Origin: Trinickia violacea
Lineage (GTDB): Bacteria; Pseudomonadota; Gammaproteobacteria; Burkholderiales; Burkholderiaceae
Direction: 5' to 3'
Assembly (NCBI RefSeq): GCF_005280735.1
Contig: NZ_CP040077.1
Coordinates: 620,001 to 684,000 of the forward strand
Length of the DNA: 64,000 nucleotides
Part shown: positions 43,161 to 52,145 of the stretch, piece by piece
How the letters are laid out: the number at the start of each line of letters is the position of its first letter
Numbering within the stretch: the stretch's first letter is position 1
Notes under the pieces: generated by a model
What the model was told of the DNA's origin: nothing
The model's input: the letters and a program-made list of their open reading frames with translations, nothing else
Databases searched by the model: none
Translations under genes and position numbers: made by a program

Positions 43161-44798
43161 ATGACCCGCTTCAACTGGCAAAACCCGTATCCCACGCAGC
43201 GCCTGCCCGTCTTCGCCCGCAATCTCGTCTCGACTTCGCATCCGCTCGCCGCTCAGGCCGGCTTGCGCATGCTGTGGAAAGGCGGCAATGCAGTCGATGC
43301 GGCGATTGCCGCGGCTGCCGCGATCACTGTCGTCGAACCGGTGTCGTGCGGCCTCGGCAGCGATGCGTTCGCGCTGGTTTGGGACGGTGCGAAGCTGCAC
43401 GGACTGAACTCGTCGGGCGTCGCGCCGGCTGCTTGGAACGTCGATTATTTCAAGCGCAAATACGGCGAGGAGCATGGCCGCGCGTTGCATCCGAAGCGCG
43501 GCTGGGACTCGGTGACGGTGCCCGGCGTGATCGCCGGCTGGGAGGCGCTGCACGGCAAATTCGGCTCGCTGCCGTTCGCCGACTTGATGGCTCCGGCGAT
43601 CGAAATCGCCGAGCGCGGGCATGCGCTCGCCTCCATCGTCGCGTACAAGTGGGCGGCGGCCGTGCCCGAGCTGAAAGACCAGCCGGGCTTTGCCGAGACG
43701 TTCATGCCGCGCGGCCACGCGCCGGAAGTGAGCGAGCTGGTGCGCTTCCCGGGTCATGCCAAGACGCTGCGCCGCCTCGCGGAGCAAGGTCCGCGCGCGT
43801 ACTACGAAGGCGAGATCGCCGAGCGGATCGCGGCGTTCGCGCGTGAGGGCGGCGGTGCGCTCACCGTTGACGATCTCCGTAACTACCGCGCCGAATGGGT
43901 CGAGCCGATCGGCAAGGACTATCGCGGCTACACGGTCCACGAGATTCCGCCGAACGGGCAGGGGATTGCCGCGCTGATCGCGCTCGGCATCCTCGAGAAG
44001 TTCGATATCGGTTCGTTGCCCGTCGACGGCATCGAGTCGCAGCATCTGCAAATCGAAGCGATGAAGCTCGCGTTCGCCGACGTCTATCGCTACGTCGCCG
44101 ATCCACGCTCGATGGAAGTGACGCCCGAGCACATGCTCGACGACGCCTACCTCGCCTCGCGCGCCAAGCTCATCGACCCGCGCCGCGCGACGCATTTCGA
44201 TTTCGGCATGCCGCGTGCGGGCGGCACGATCTATCTGTCGGCGGCGGACGAGCGCGGCATGATGGTGAGCTTTATTCAGTCGAACTACATGGGCTTCGGC
44301 TCGGGCGTCGTCGTGCCCGATACCGGCATTGCGTTGCAGAACCGCGGCTATGGCTTCTCGATGGACCCGGCGTCGCCGAACGTGGTGGAAGGCGGCAAGC
44401 GGCCGTTCCACACGATCATTCCGGCGTTCCTGACGCAGCGCGTCGGCGGGAAGCAGGAAGCGGTGATGAGCTTTGGCGTGATGGGCGGCGACATGCAGCC
44501 GCAAGGGCATCTGCAGACGATTGTGCGCATGCTCGACTACGGCCAACAGCCGCAGGCTGCTTGCGATGCGCCGCGCTGGAAGGTCAATAGCGACTTCACG
44601 ATCGATATCGAAGCGACGCTCGACGTGAATACCGCGCGCGCACTCGAGGCGCGCGGCCACACGATTCAGTCCATCGACGACCCGTATATGGATTTCGGTT
44701 CGGGCCAATTCATCTGGAAGCTCGATCGCAACGATCCCGAGCGCGGATATGTCGCGGCCAGCGACAGTCGCCGGGATGGGCTCGCGGCAGGATTTTGA
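43161..44798 (+). CDS. ggt: Gamma-glutamyltransferase family protein (Ntn hydrolase)
   Basis: A 545-residue protein of the gamma-glutamyltranspeptidase family, made as a single chain that self-cleaves. The likely nucleophile is T356 in AGGTIYLSAAD, the start of the small subunit. N-terminal NLVSTSHPLAAQAGLRMLWKGGNAVDAAIAAA is the family core. No clear signal peptide is visible, unlike periplasmic Ggt, so this may be a cytoplasmic member acting on other amides or glutamyl compounds. The symbol reflects family only. Confidence 0.85.
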   Translation: MTRFNWQNPYPTQRLPVFARNLVSTSHPLAAQAGLRMLWKGGNAVDAAIAAAAAITVVEPVSCGLGSDAFALVWDGAKLHGLNSSGVAPAAWNVDYFKRKYGEEHGRALHPKRGWDSVTVPGVIAGWEALHGKFGSLPFADLMAPAIEIAERGHALASIVAYKWAAAVPELKDQPGFAETFMPRGHAPEVSELVRFPGHAKTLRRLAEQGPRAYYEGEIAERIAAFAREGGGALTVDDLRNYRAEWVEPIGKDYRGYTVHEIPPNGQGIAALIALGILEKFDIGSLPVDGIESQHLQIEAMKLAFADVYRYVADPRSMEVTPEHMLDDAYLASRAKLIDPRRATHFDFGMPRAGGTIYLSAADERGMMVSFIQSNYMGFGSGVVVPDTGIALQNRGYGFSMDPASPNVVEGGKRPFHTIIPAFLTQRVGGKQEAVMSFGVMGGDMQPQGHLQTIVRMLDYGQQPQAACDAPRWKVNSDFTIDIEATLDVNTARALEARGHTIQSIDDPYMDFGSGQFIWKLDRNDPERGYVAASDSRRDGLAAGF

Positions 44799-45044
44799 AG
44801 ACGGCGGTAATGCACGTTTGAGAATGCGGTCTAAATTTGAGGTGGGAAGCCACGGAACCGCAGGCACGCGGCATGGTCTGTGCTACTTACCGGCAGCTTC
44901 GCGAAAGTCCGGCTAAGATTCCGAATAGAAAAGGCTTAACAAACTCAATTGCGCTGTATTCAACGCGGATTCGGCAACGCGCTTCGAATGAAGACGCGGT
45001 ATGCGCAGGACACAGAATTGAATGCAGCTTTGGGAGTGCAACAT

Positions 45045-45872
45045 ATGCAACCTGACTCCAACCATGAGATGCCCTGGCGTATCGAGGACATCGATCTCAC
45101 GCGGATCGATCGTCAGCGTGCCGCGGCAAACGAGGATCTCTTGCTGTTGCTCGTCGCCGCATCGTTTATCGAAAGCGGCTCCGACCTCTACACCAGCAAT
45201 CTCACCACGTTCTTCAACGGCGATCCGGAAGTGTCCGCGTGGCTCAACAACGAATGGGAGCCCGAGGAGCTGCAGCACGGCCGCGCATTGAAGGCATATA
45301 TCCACTACGTGTGGCCGGAATTCGACTGGGACACGGCCTTCCATAATTTCTTCGAAGAGTATTCGAAGACCTGCTCGGTCGAACAGTTCGAGAAGAGCCG
45401 CGCGCTCGAGATGGTCGCGCGCTGCGTCGTCGAGACGGGCACGGCCACGTTGTACCGCGCGATCAACGAGTGTTCGGACGAGCCCGTGCTCAAGGAGCTC
45501 ACCGACAACATCCGCACCGACGAAGTGCGCCACTACAAACATTTTTTCAAATACTTCAAGAAGTACAACCAGACCGAGGGCAACGGCCGGCTCGCGGTGC
45601 TCGGCGCGCTGATGCGGCGAGTCATGGAAATCAAGAACGAGGACTCGGAAATCGCGCTGCGGCATGTGTTCGCGATTCGCTACCCCGAGCGCGTCAACGA
45701 TTCGAACTACAACAAGGATCGTGTGGCGCGCGTCAATGCGCTGGTGAGGCGCAATCTGTCGGCCGATATGTGCGTGAAGATGCTGCTGAAGCCGCTCGAT
45801 CTGCCCGCGAAGATTCAGCCGGGCGTGCACTATCCGCTTGCGAAGATCACGCAGCACGTCTTCTTTCGCTAG
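45045..45872 (+). CDS. Ferritin-like di-iron carboxylate protein, function unknown
   Basis: A 275-residue protein with a complete six-ligand di-iron set: E43 in FIESGSDLY, E75xxH78 in PEELQHGR, E130 in VVETGTATLY and E160xxH163 in DEVRHYK. This is the order seen in acyl-ACP desaturases, ribonucleotide reductase R2 and related oxygenases. The helices are long and amphipathic with aromatic residues, and there is no signal peptide. The ATG at 45045 follows GGGAG at eight bases. It is not a ferritin in size, and I cannot name a substrate. A terminator hairpin follows directly. Confidence 0.8.
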   Translation: MQPDSNHEMPWRIEDIDLTRIDRQRAAANEDLLLLLVAASFIESGSDLYTSNLTTFFNGDPEVSAWLNNEWEPEELQHGRALKAYIHYVWPEFDWDTAFHNFFEEYSKTCSVEQFEKSRALEMVARCVVETGTATLYRAINECSDEPVLKELTDNIRTDEVRHYKHFFKYFKKYNQTEGNGRLAVLGALMRRVMEIKNEDSEIALRHVFAIRYPERVNDSNYNKDRVARVNALVRRNLSADMCVKMLLKPLDLPAKIQPGVHYPLAKITQHVFFR

Positions 45873-45912
45873 GCAGATGGCGTGATGCACGCCGCTCGTT
45901 TGTGCTACAACG

Positions 45913-45945
45913 AAATGGCCCGCTCGATGCGGGCCATTTTCATTT
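45913..45945 (+). terminator. Intrinsic terminator after the di-iron gene
   Basis: AAATGGCCCGC (45913-45923) and GCGGGCCATTT (45929-45939) form a perfect 11-bp stem with a five-base loop, followed by TTCATTTG. It ends the transcript of the di-iron protein gene 40 bases after its stop. Confidence 0.85.
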
Positions 45946-46036
45946 GTCGACCCAAGTTGGCGCTTCAGCGCTTACTTGGGTCCCATGCAGAGCGGCACCA
46001 GTTCCGCACGAAATACGCTGATGAGCGAGGCAAGCC

Positions 46037-46588
46037 ATGTCCGATCCCACTTCTCGCGAAACCGCGCTGGAGCAAAGCGCTTTCGATGAATGGCCGCCCG
46101 AATTGCGCGCCCTGTTCGACGGTACGGCGCTCGCCGCCAAGGCGGGCTTGACGGCGTCGCTGGTGACGATCGATGCGAACGGTCATGTGCGCACGTCGCT
46201 GTTGAGCGCGGGCGAATTGTACGCGCCCGATTCGCGCACGCTTTGCTTCGCGCTCTGGCCGAGCTCGCGCGCGGCACGCGCGTTGCATGAGCGCGCTCAG
46301 GCCGCGCTGACCTTCGTCCACGACGAGGCGTTTTATCAAGTGCAGCTCGATGTGCAGCCGCTAACGAACGACGATGACGCGGGTGAGGACGATAAGCGCG
46401 CCGCGCCGGGATCGTTGGCGTGCTTCGCCGGCTCGATCGATACGGGCGAATCGCAGAGAGTCCGCTACGCGCGCTTGACGAGCGGCATCACGTTCGAATT
46501 GGACGAGGGGAGGGAGGCGGTGCTCGATCGATGGGAACGGCAGATCGAGCACCTGAGACAAGCCGCGAGCGGCGCAACGGGCCGCTAA
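46037..46588 (+). CDS. Pyridoxamine 5'-phosphate oxidase-like flavin split-barrel protein
   Basis: A 183-residue protein with a split-barrel look: LVTIDANGHVRTSLLSAGELYAPDSRTLCFALWPSSRAARALHERAQAALTFVHDEAFYQVQL matches small FMN-binding PNPOx-like proteins. The middle insertion (DDDAGEDDKRAAPG) is acidic and unstructured. Catalytic residues of true pyridoxamine oxidase are not evident, so the role is unknown. It converges with rhlE, separated by 25 bases. Confidence 0.7.
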   Translation: MSDPTSRETALEQSAFDEWPPELRALFDGTALAAKAGLTASLVTIDANGHVRTSLLSAGELYAPDSRTLCFALWPSSRAARALHERAQAALTFVHDEAFYQVQLDVQPLTNDDDAGEDDKRAAPGSLACFAGSIDTGESQRVRYARLTSGITFELDEGREAVLDRWERQIEHLRQAASGATGR

Positions 46589-46613
46589 CGGCAAACGGGT
46601 GATCGCGACGCGA

Positions 46614-48263
46614 TCAACGGCCGCGCTGACCGTTGCGCGCGGGGTGTCCGCGGCGTGACGTATCGCTGCGCGGTGCGCCGCCGAGCAGCGCGCCGGGGTT
46701 GCTTGGCGGCTTGCGGTTGCCGGCATGGTTGTTGTTTGCGGAAGCGTTGTCGTGCTTCGGTGCACGCGCTTCGCCTCGGGCCGAATCATGGCGCTGCGTG
46801 TTTTGCGATTGCGGCTTCGCTGCCGATGCATTGCGCGCGGGGGCGCGGCGTGTATCTTGACGCGGCTGCGCCGATGCCGCCGGTGCGCTCGCGCCTGCCG
46901 GTGCCGAACGACCTTGGCGCGCTCCAGCCTCGCTGCCGCCTTCACGGCGAGGCGCTGGCTGAGTACGCTGCCCTTGCTTCGCAGCCGACGGTGCCGCGCC
47001 TTCGCGTCGCGCTGCGCCGCCTTGTTTTTGCCCCTGAGCTTGCCCCTGACCTTGACGCGGCTGACGACCACCGCCGCCGCCACCTTGTCCGCGACGTTGA
47101 ATCGGCTCGGGCTTCGCATCCGGATCGGGCTCGAAGCCTGCGATCACTTCCTGCGGCACGCTGCGCTTGATGAGCTTCTCGATGTCCTTGAGCAACTGCA
47201 GTTCGTCGACGCACACGAGCGACACGGCTTCACCGCTCGCACCCGCGCGCCCCGTGCGGCCGATTCGGTGCACGTAATCCTCGGGCACGTTCGGCAGATC
47301 GTAATTGACGACGTGCGGCAGTTGATCGATATCGATGCCGCGCGCGGCGATGTCGGTTGCGACGAGCACTTGCAGCGTGTTGTTCTTGAACTCCGCGAGG
47401 GCGCGCGTACGCGCCGATTGGCTCTTGTTGCCGTGGATCGCGAGCGCGCTGATGCCGTCCTTCGTCAACTGCTCGGCAAGACGGTTCGCGCCGTGCTTCG
47501 TGCGCGTGAAGACGAGCACCTGAAACCAGTTGTGCTGACGGATCAAATGCGTGAGCAGCTCGCGCTTGCGGTCGCGATCGACCGGATAGATCTTCTGCGC
47601 GACCGTCTCGGCCGTCGTATTGCGGCGTGCGACTTCGATCAGCGCGGGCGAATCGAGCAGGTTGTCGGCGAGCGCCTTGATCTCGTCGGAGAACGTCGCC
47701 GAGAAGAGCAGGTTCTGGCGCTTCGGCGGGAGCTTCGCGAGCACGCGCTTGATGTCGTGGATGAAGCCCATGTCGAGCATGCGGTCGGCTTCGTCGAGCA
47801 CGAGGATCTCGAGCTGCGACACGTCGATCGTCTTTTGCTGCATGTGATCGAGCAACCGCCCCGGCGTCGCGACGACGATATCGACACCGCGCTTCAACGC
47901 GTCGATTTGCGGATTGATGCCGACGCCGCCGAACATCACGGTCGACTTCAGCTTCAGATACTTGCCGTACGCGCGCACGCTTTCTTCGACTTGAGCGGCG
48001 AGCTCGCGCGTCGGCGTGAGGATCAGGGCGCGCACTGCGCGCTTCGCGTTGTGCGCGCCGGGCTGCCTCGATTCCAGGCGTTGCAGGATCGGCAGCGTGA
48101 AGCCGGCGGTCTTGCCGGTGCCGGTCTGTGCACCGGCGAGCAGGTCGCCGCCGTTGAGGACGGCCGGGATCGCCTGTTTCTGGATCGGAGTGGGGGACGT
48201 GTAGCCTAGTTCGTGAACGGCTCGCACCAACGGTTCGGACAAGCCGAGGGAATCAAAAGACAT
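46614..48263 (-). CDS. rhlE: DEAD-box RNA helicase, RhlE-like
   Basis: A 549-residue ATP-dependent helicase. Motifs: Q region near GYTSPTPIQKQAIP, I AQTGTGKT, II LDEADRMLDMGF, III SAT, VI HRIGRTGRAG, all intact over about residues 1-380. The last ~165 residues are a low-complexity basic tail rich in Gly, Gln, Arg, Ala and Asn (segments like GQGGGGGGRQPRQGQGQAQGQ), probably disordered and RNA-binding. RhlE acts in ribosome assembly and cold growth in other bacteria. Confidence 0.94.
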   Translation of the reverse strand: MSFDSLGLSEPLVRAVHELGYTSPTPIQKQAIPAVLNGGDLLAGAQTGTGKTAGFTLPILQRLESRQPGAHNAKRAVRALILTPTRELAAQVEESVRAYGKYLKLKSTVMFGGVGINPQIDALKRGVDIVVATPGRLLDHMQQKTIDVSQLEILVLDEADRMLDMGFIHDIKRVLAKLPPKRQNLLFSATFSDEIKALADNLLDSPALIEVARRNTTAETVAQKIYPVDRDRKRELLTHLIRQHNWFQVLVFTRTKHGANRLAEQLTKDGISALAIHGNKSQSARTRALAEFKNNTLQVLVATDIAARGIDIDQLPHVVNYDLPNVPEDYVHRIGRTGRAGASGEAVSLVCVDELQLLKDIEKLIKRSVPQEVIAGFEPDPDAKPEPIQRRGQGGGGGGRQPRQGQGQAQGQKQGGAARREGAAPSAAKQGQRTQPAPRREGGSEAGARQGRSAPAGASAPAASAQPRQDTRRAPARNASAAKPQSQNTQRHDSARGEARAPKHDNASANNNHAGNRKPPSNPGALLGGAPRSDTSRRGHPARNGQRGR

Positions 48264-48453
48264 AGTGGATCTTCTAGCAATTCGGGTAGTGACGACCGTC
48301 GCTTCACGCAGCCCTGGGGCGCGAACGGCTGACGGCCGGGTAAATCGGCGGCGCAGTGGTGCGCCGCATAGCAGGCACGTGCATTCAAGACACGGTGCTG
48401 CGCGTTTAGTTGCATCGCCAAGCGATTACGCGGCGATGGGTTGACCGGACGCG

Positions 48454-49074
48454 TTACGCGACATACGCCGCGACGCTGACGAATTGACACAGGCTGCCGG
48501 CCAGCACGAACAGATGCCAGATGCCGTGACCATGTCGAATGCGCTCGTCGTTGATGAAGAAATAGATGCCGGCGCTATAAATGATTCCGCCGGCAACGAG
48601 CCATGCCAGGCCCGCCGGCGGAAGCGCCGCGATGAGCGGACGGACGGCCACGAGCGCGAGCCATCCCATCAGCACATAAAGCACCATCGATACGTTGCGC
48701 GTGCGGCGCCCGAGCGTGAGCTCCTGCACGATACCGACCGCCGCCAGCCCCCAGCTCACGCCGAACAGCGACCAGCCCCACGGCCCGCGCAGCGTGACGA
48801 GCGTGAACGGCGTATAGCTGCCCGCGATCAGCAAATAGATCGCCGCATGATCGCATTTTTGCAGGATTGCCTTGACGCGCGGATGACGGATGCTGTGATA
48901 GAGCGTCGAAATCGTGTAGAGCACGAACAGCATCGAGCCGTAGACGCTGAAGCTCACCACCTTGTACGCATCGCCGTCGAGCGCGCCCATCGTGACGAGC
49001 GTCGCCAGCCCCGCCACCGCCAGCACAGCGCCGACCAGGTGACTGATGCTGTTGAAACGCTCACCGATATGCAC
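48454..49074 (-). CDS. trhA: Hemolysin III family membrane protein (TrhA/PAQR-like)
   Basis: A 206-residue protein with seven predicted helices. MHIGERFNSISHLVGAVLAV opens the family; the conserved TLYHSIRHPRVKAILQKCDHAAIYLLIAGSYTPF holds the histidine and aspartate of the possible metal site, and RHGHGIWHLFVLAGS the C-terminal histidines. In E. coli, TrhA affects membrane energetics and lipid homeostasis. The name hemolysin is historical. It follows rhlE on the same strand order but with 190 bases between. Confidence 0.9.
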   Translation of the reverse strand: MHIGERFNSISHLVGAVLAVAGLATLVTMGALDGDAYKVVSFSVYGSMLFVLYTISTLYHSIRHPRVKAILQKCDHAAIYLLIAGSYTPFTLVTLRGPWGWSLFGVSWGLAAVGIVQELTLGRRTRNVSMVLYVLMGWLALVAVRPLIAALPPAGLAWLVAGGIIYSAGIYFFINDERIRHGHGIWHLFVLAGSLCQFVSVAAYVA

Positions 49075-49162
49075 GGCAAAACCCCCTAAATGCTTGTCTG
49101 CGCTCGTGGCGCGAAGGCAAGGCCGACGGTCCGGTAAAACCTCCAGCCCTGAAAATGCGAAA

Positions 49163-49193
49163 GGCGCAGCCGCGGTTTCCCGCAGGCCGCGCC
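49163..49193 (-). terminator. Intrinsic terminator after the tri-heme cytochrome gene
   Basis: GGCGC (49163-49167) with GCGCC (49189-49193) and inner GCC/GGC and GCGG/CCGC pairs make a strong stem around a TTTC loop. On the minus strand it is followed by TTTCGCATTTTC, 20 bases after the cytochrome stop. Confidence 0.6.
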
Positions 49194-49212
49194 CTGTTGC
49201 GTCAGGCCGCGC

Positions 49213-50511
49213 TTAGTCGAGCGGCGCCGAACGCAAGTCGCTCACTTGCTGCGGCGACACCGCGGTGCCGTGGTTGCCCCACGTCTTCCGGATGTACGTC
49301 ACAACCGCAGCCACTTCCTGATTCGACAGCGATTGAGCGAACGGTGGCATGCCGTGCGGCGTCGGATTGCCTTCCGTGCTCGGCGGGTAGCCGCCGTTCA
49401 GCACCATGCGGATCGGATTGACCGCCGACGGCATCTGAATCGACTGGTTGTTCGCGAGCGGCGGGAAGGCCGGCGGGAAGCCAAGACCGTTTTCCGCGTG
49501 GCACTTCGCACACTGACTGGTATAGATCTTGTGACCCTGATCCAACAGTTCGCTGCCGAACTGTTCGGACGTTTCCAGCTGCATCGTTTCCGGTGCTTCG
49601 CTCTTCTGCGGGATCGTCTTCAGGTACGTCGCCATCGCCTTGACGTCGTCATCGGACATGTATTGCAGGCTGTTGTGCACGACTTCGGCCATCGGACCGA
49701 ACACGGCACCGCGCTGCGACACGCCGGTTTTCAGGAGATCGGTGATGTCCTTAGTTTCCCAGTCGCCGAGGCCGGCTTCCTTGTTCGACGTCAACGACGG
49801 CGCATACCAGTTCTGGAGCGGGATCAAACCGCCGGCGAATGCCGCCGAGTTGACCGGGCCGCCCATCGCGTTGATCGACGTGTGGCACATGCCGCAGTGG
49901 CCGAGACCTTCGATCAGGTACGCGCCGCGGTTCCATTCGACCGACTTCGTCGGATCAGGCTTGTACTCGCCTTCGCGGAAGAACAGCGTGCGCCAGCCGA
50001 TCAGCAGGTTCCGGTTGTTGAACGGGAACTTGAGCTCTTGCGCACGGCTCGGCAGCGAGACCGGCTCGACCGAGCGCAGGTAAGCGTAGATCGCGTCGGA
50101 ATCGGCGCGCGTGACTTTCGTGTAGCTCGCGAACGGGAACGCCGGGTAGAGCAGGCTGCCGTCCTTCGAGCGGCCCGTGTGCAGCGCGCGGTAGAAGTCG
50201 TCCGAGGACCACTTGCCGATGCCGAATTGGTCGTCGGGCGTGATATTCGGCGTGTACAGCGTGCCGAACGGCGTCAGCATCGGCAGGCCGCCGGCGAAGG
50301 TCTTGCCGCCGCGCACCGTGTGGCACGCGATACAGTCGCCGGCGCGGGCAAGGTATTCGCCGCGCTTGATCAGCGCAGCCTGGTCTTCCGGCGTGGCCGC
50401 CATGGCCGTGCCGTTGTGCAGGTGGTCGCCGCCCGACCACAAGACGGGAACGAGCGCGGCCGCCGCCACGATGACAACAGCCGAAAGTGCGAACAGGGAC
50501 TTGCGTTTCAT
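49213..50511 (-). CDS. Tri-heme c-type cytochrome, dehydrogenase cytochrome-subunit type
   Basis: A 432-residue periplasmic electron carrier. A signal or anchor (residues 6-25) precedes three heme sites: CIACH 60-64, CGMCH 206-210 and CAKCH 334-338. The three-domain layout and length match cytochrome subunits of membrane alcohol, aldehyde or gluconate dehydrogenases, but no such dehydrogenase gene is nearby. An AGAGAGACA ribosome site precedes ATG. The di-heme cytochrome gene lies 21 bases upstream, so they are an operon and probably pass electrons to each other. Confidence 0.92.
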   Translation of the reverse strand: MKRKSLFALSAVVIVAAAALVPVLWSGGDHLHNGTAMAATPEDQAALIKRGEYLARAGDCIACHTVRGGKTFAGGLPMLTPFGTLYTPNITPDDQFGIGKWSSDDFYRALHTGRSKDGSLLYPAFPFASYTKVTRADSDAIYAYLRSVEPVSLPSRAQELKFPFNNRNLLIGWRTLFFREGEYKPDPTKSVEWNRGAYLIEGLGHCGMCHTSINAMGGPVNSAAFAGGLIPLQNWYAPSLTSNKEAGLGDWETKDITDLLKTGVSQRGAVFGPMAEVVHNSLQYMSDDDVKAMATYLKTIPQKSEAPETMQLETSEQFGSELLDQGHKIYTSQCAKCHAENGLGFPPAFPPLANNQSIQMPSAVNPIRMVLNGGYPPSTEGNPTPHGMPPFAQSLSNQEVAAVVTYIRKTWGNHGTAVSPQQVSDLRSAPLD

Positions 50512-50532
50512 TTGAATGTCTCTCCTCGCGCC

Positions 50533-51267
50533 TTATTGCGGTTCGCTGCCGCAGGCAAGCGGGGTCTTCAACGAGCTGGCCGGGGCCGGCACGGGGTTTT
50601 GCGGGGCCGGCTGGGTGGACAGCCACGAAGCGACGGCGTTGACGTCGTCGTCCGTCAGGCGGATCGCGACTGCATGCATGCAATCAGGCTCGATCGCGTG
50701 ACGCGAGCCCGAGCGCCAGGCGCCGAGCTGGGCACTGATGTAATCGGCGTGCAGGCCGACGAGGCCCGGAATGGCCGGCTGCATGCCGGTCAGCTGCGAG
50801 CCGTGGCAGGCCGCGCAGGCCGGCACGTTCTTGCCCGGGATGCCGTTCAGAACGATGTCTTTGCCGCGCGCGAGCGTGGCCGGCGAGACAGTCGGCGTGG
50901 CCGGCGGCGGGTACGGCGGACGCTGCTGCGAGAAGTACGTCGCGATCTGGTGGAGGTAGTCGTCCGAGAGATACGTGACGAGGTAGTTCATCGGCGGGTA
51001 CTTCCGGCGGGCTTCGCGGAAGTTGACCAGCTGGTTGTACAGGTAGTCGGCCGGCTTGCCCGCCAAGCGCGGGAAGTAGTCATTGTCGGTGCCCTGCCCG
51101 TGCGTGCCGTGGCATGCGGTGCAGCCTTGCACTCGCGATTCCATCGTGTCGACCGGGGGATTGGGTTGAGTCTGCGCTTTCGCAGCGCTATAGACGCCTG
51201 CTGTGCCGATCAGCAAAAGGGCGAGCAGCGGGCGGAAAATGCGTCTTGAAGACACGCGTAACTCCAT
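50533..51267 (-). CDS. Di-heme c-type cytochrome, cytochrome c4-like
   Basis: A 244-residue periplasmic protein. The N-terminal hydrophobic segment (about 12-30, ending AAKAQ) is a signal peptide. Two heme motifs, CTACH 49-53 and CAACH 151-155, sit in similar halves (GTHGQGTDNDYFPRLAGKPADYLYNQL repeats loosely as SQLTGMQPAIPGLVGLHADYISAQL), as in cytochrome c4. The start ATG 51267 has AGGT upstream; a longer frame adds only a polar leader. The tail is Pro/Ala-rich and carries a lone cysteine. First gene of the cytochrome pair. Confidence 0.92.
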   Translation of the reverse strand: MELRVSSRRIFRPLLALLLIGTAGVYSAAKAQTQPNPPVDTMESRVQGCTACHGTHGQGTDNDYFPRLAGKPADYLYNQLVNFREARRKYPPMNYLVTYLSDDYLHQIATYFSQQRPPYPPPATPTVSPATLARGKDIVLNGIPGKNVPACAACHGSQLTGMQPAIPGLVGLHADYISAQLGAWRSGSRHAIEPDCMHAVAIRLTDDDVNAVASWLSTQPAPQNPVPAPASSLKTPLACGSEPQ

Positions 51268-51504
51268 GTTATTCGGGGACCTGACCGGGCTTCGATCGGC
51301 TCGGTGCAATGAGGCAGCCGGGCGCTAGCCGGGCGCTGCGACGCAGCATTCTATCATCGATGGGTGATGGCGGCTATTTGGCCTACACCGTTCCGGTTCC
51401 CGTAGGTGCGACGCCGCGACAATATGCCGCGCGGCGGTTTTTCTCAGGCGGATTGGGCGTACCCCGGGCGTAACCCGTGCGCCGCGATCGGCGCTCCATG
51501 CCGC

Positions 51505-51762
51505 TCAGCTTTTGATCTTGCCGCCCAGCTTTTCGCAGGTGCCGCGGGGCATCGTCTTGAAGTCCGATGGGTCGTTGCTTTTCGTTGATTGGCCGGCACA
51601 ACTGTGCGCGTCGGTTCCGCAGTCGTTCTGGCCGGCCTTCGAGACGCCGTAGCAATTGACCTTCGCGTTGGCGTCGTCGGCGTGCGCGGCGAGCGGCGCG
51701 GCGCTCGTGACGGCCGCGAGTGCGGCGGCGAACAGGGCATGGCGGGATACGGACTTGTTCAT
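51505..51762 (-). CDS. Bufferin-like (DUF2282) periplasmic metallophore
   Basis: An 85-residue exported peptide: signal sequence about residues 8-28 (LFAAALAAVTSAAPLAAHA), then a short mature part with four cysteines in CYGVSKAGQNDC, SCAGQS and TCEKLGGKI. This matches DUF2282/BufA1 proteins, recently described as copper-buffering peptides that are normally encoded with a DUF692 enzyme and partner. Neither partner is present here, so this is an orphan copy. The glycine-lysine tail GGKIK is typical. Divergent from the CopD-like gene. Confidence 0.85.
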   Translation of the reverse strand: MNKSVSRHALFAAALAAVTSAAPLAAHADDANAKVNCYGVSKAGQNDCGTDAHSCAGQSTKSNDPSDFKTMPRGTCEKLGGKIKS

Positions 51763-52010
51763 GATCGATCGTTTCCTGTCGGTGGCGAAGTGACCGGCGT
51801 GGCTCTGCGGTGGCCGCCTCGCGTGAGGAGAAAAAGCGATTCATTGTGCAGTATGGACGGCCATTCGCCAACGCCGGTTGAACCGTCGCGAGCGAGGGGC
51901 ATCGAAGCGTACACTCTCGCCTGCGCATGCGGGCGGACCGTGCCGTGATGGCGCGCGCCATGCATATGTTGCGCTCCTCTTTCTGACTTCATCCTTTCGA
52001 TTGCCTTCCG

Positions 52011-52145
52011 ATGAATTATTTCGATCTGTCCAATCCCTTGCCGCGCGCCGCGTGGATGCGCGCAACCGCTTCGAGCTTCGACGCGTTTCCGTCCCATTCG
52101 GCGCCACGTCATGCGCCGAAGGCAGCGGAGCGGGTCGTCCGATGA
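52011..52145 (+). CDS. Possible 44-residue leader ORF overlapping copD
   Basis: ATG 52011 opens a 44-codon frame (MNYFDLSNPLPRAAW at the start) whose TGA (52143-52145) overlaps the copD ATG (52142-52144) as ATGA, the classical layout for translational coupling. No ribosome site is visible before it and the peptide has no recognised domain, so it may be a chance frame. The 379-base gap 51763-52141 holds no other gene I can support. Confidence 0.35.
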   Translation: MNYFDLSNPLPRAAWMRATASSFDAFPSHSAPRHAPKAAERVVR

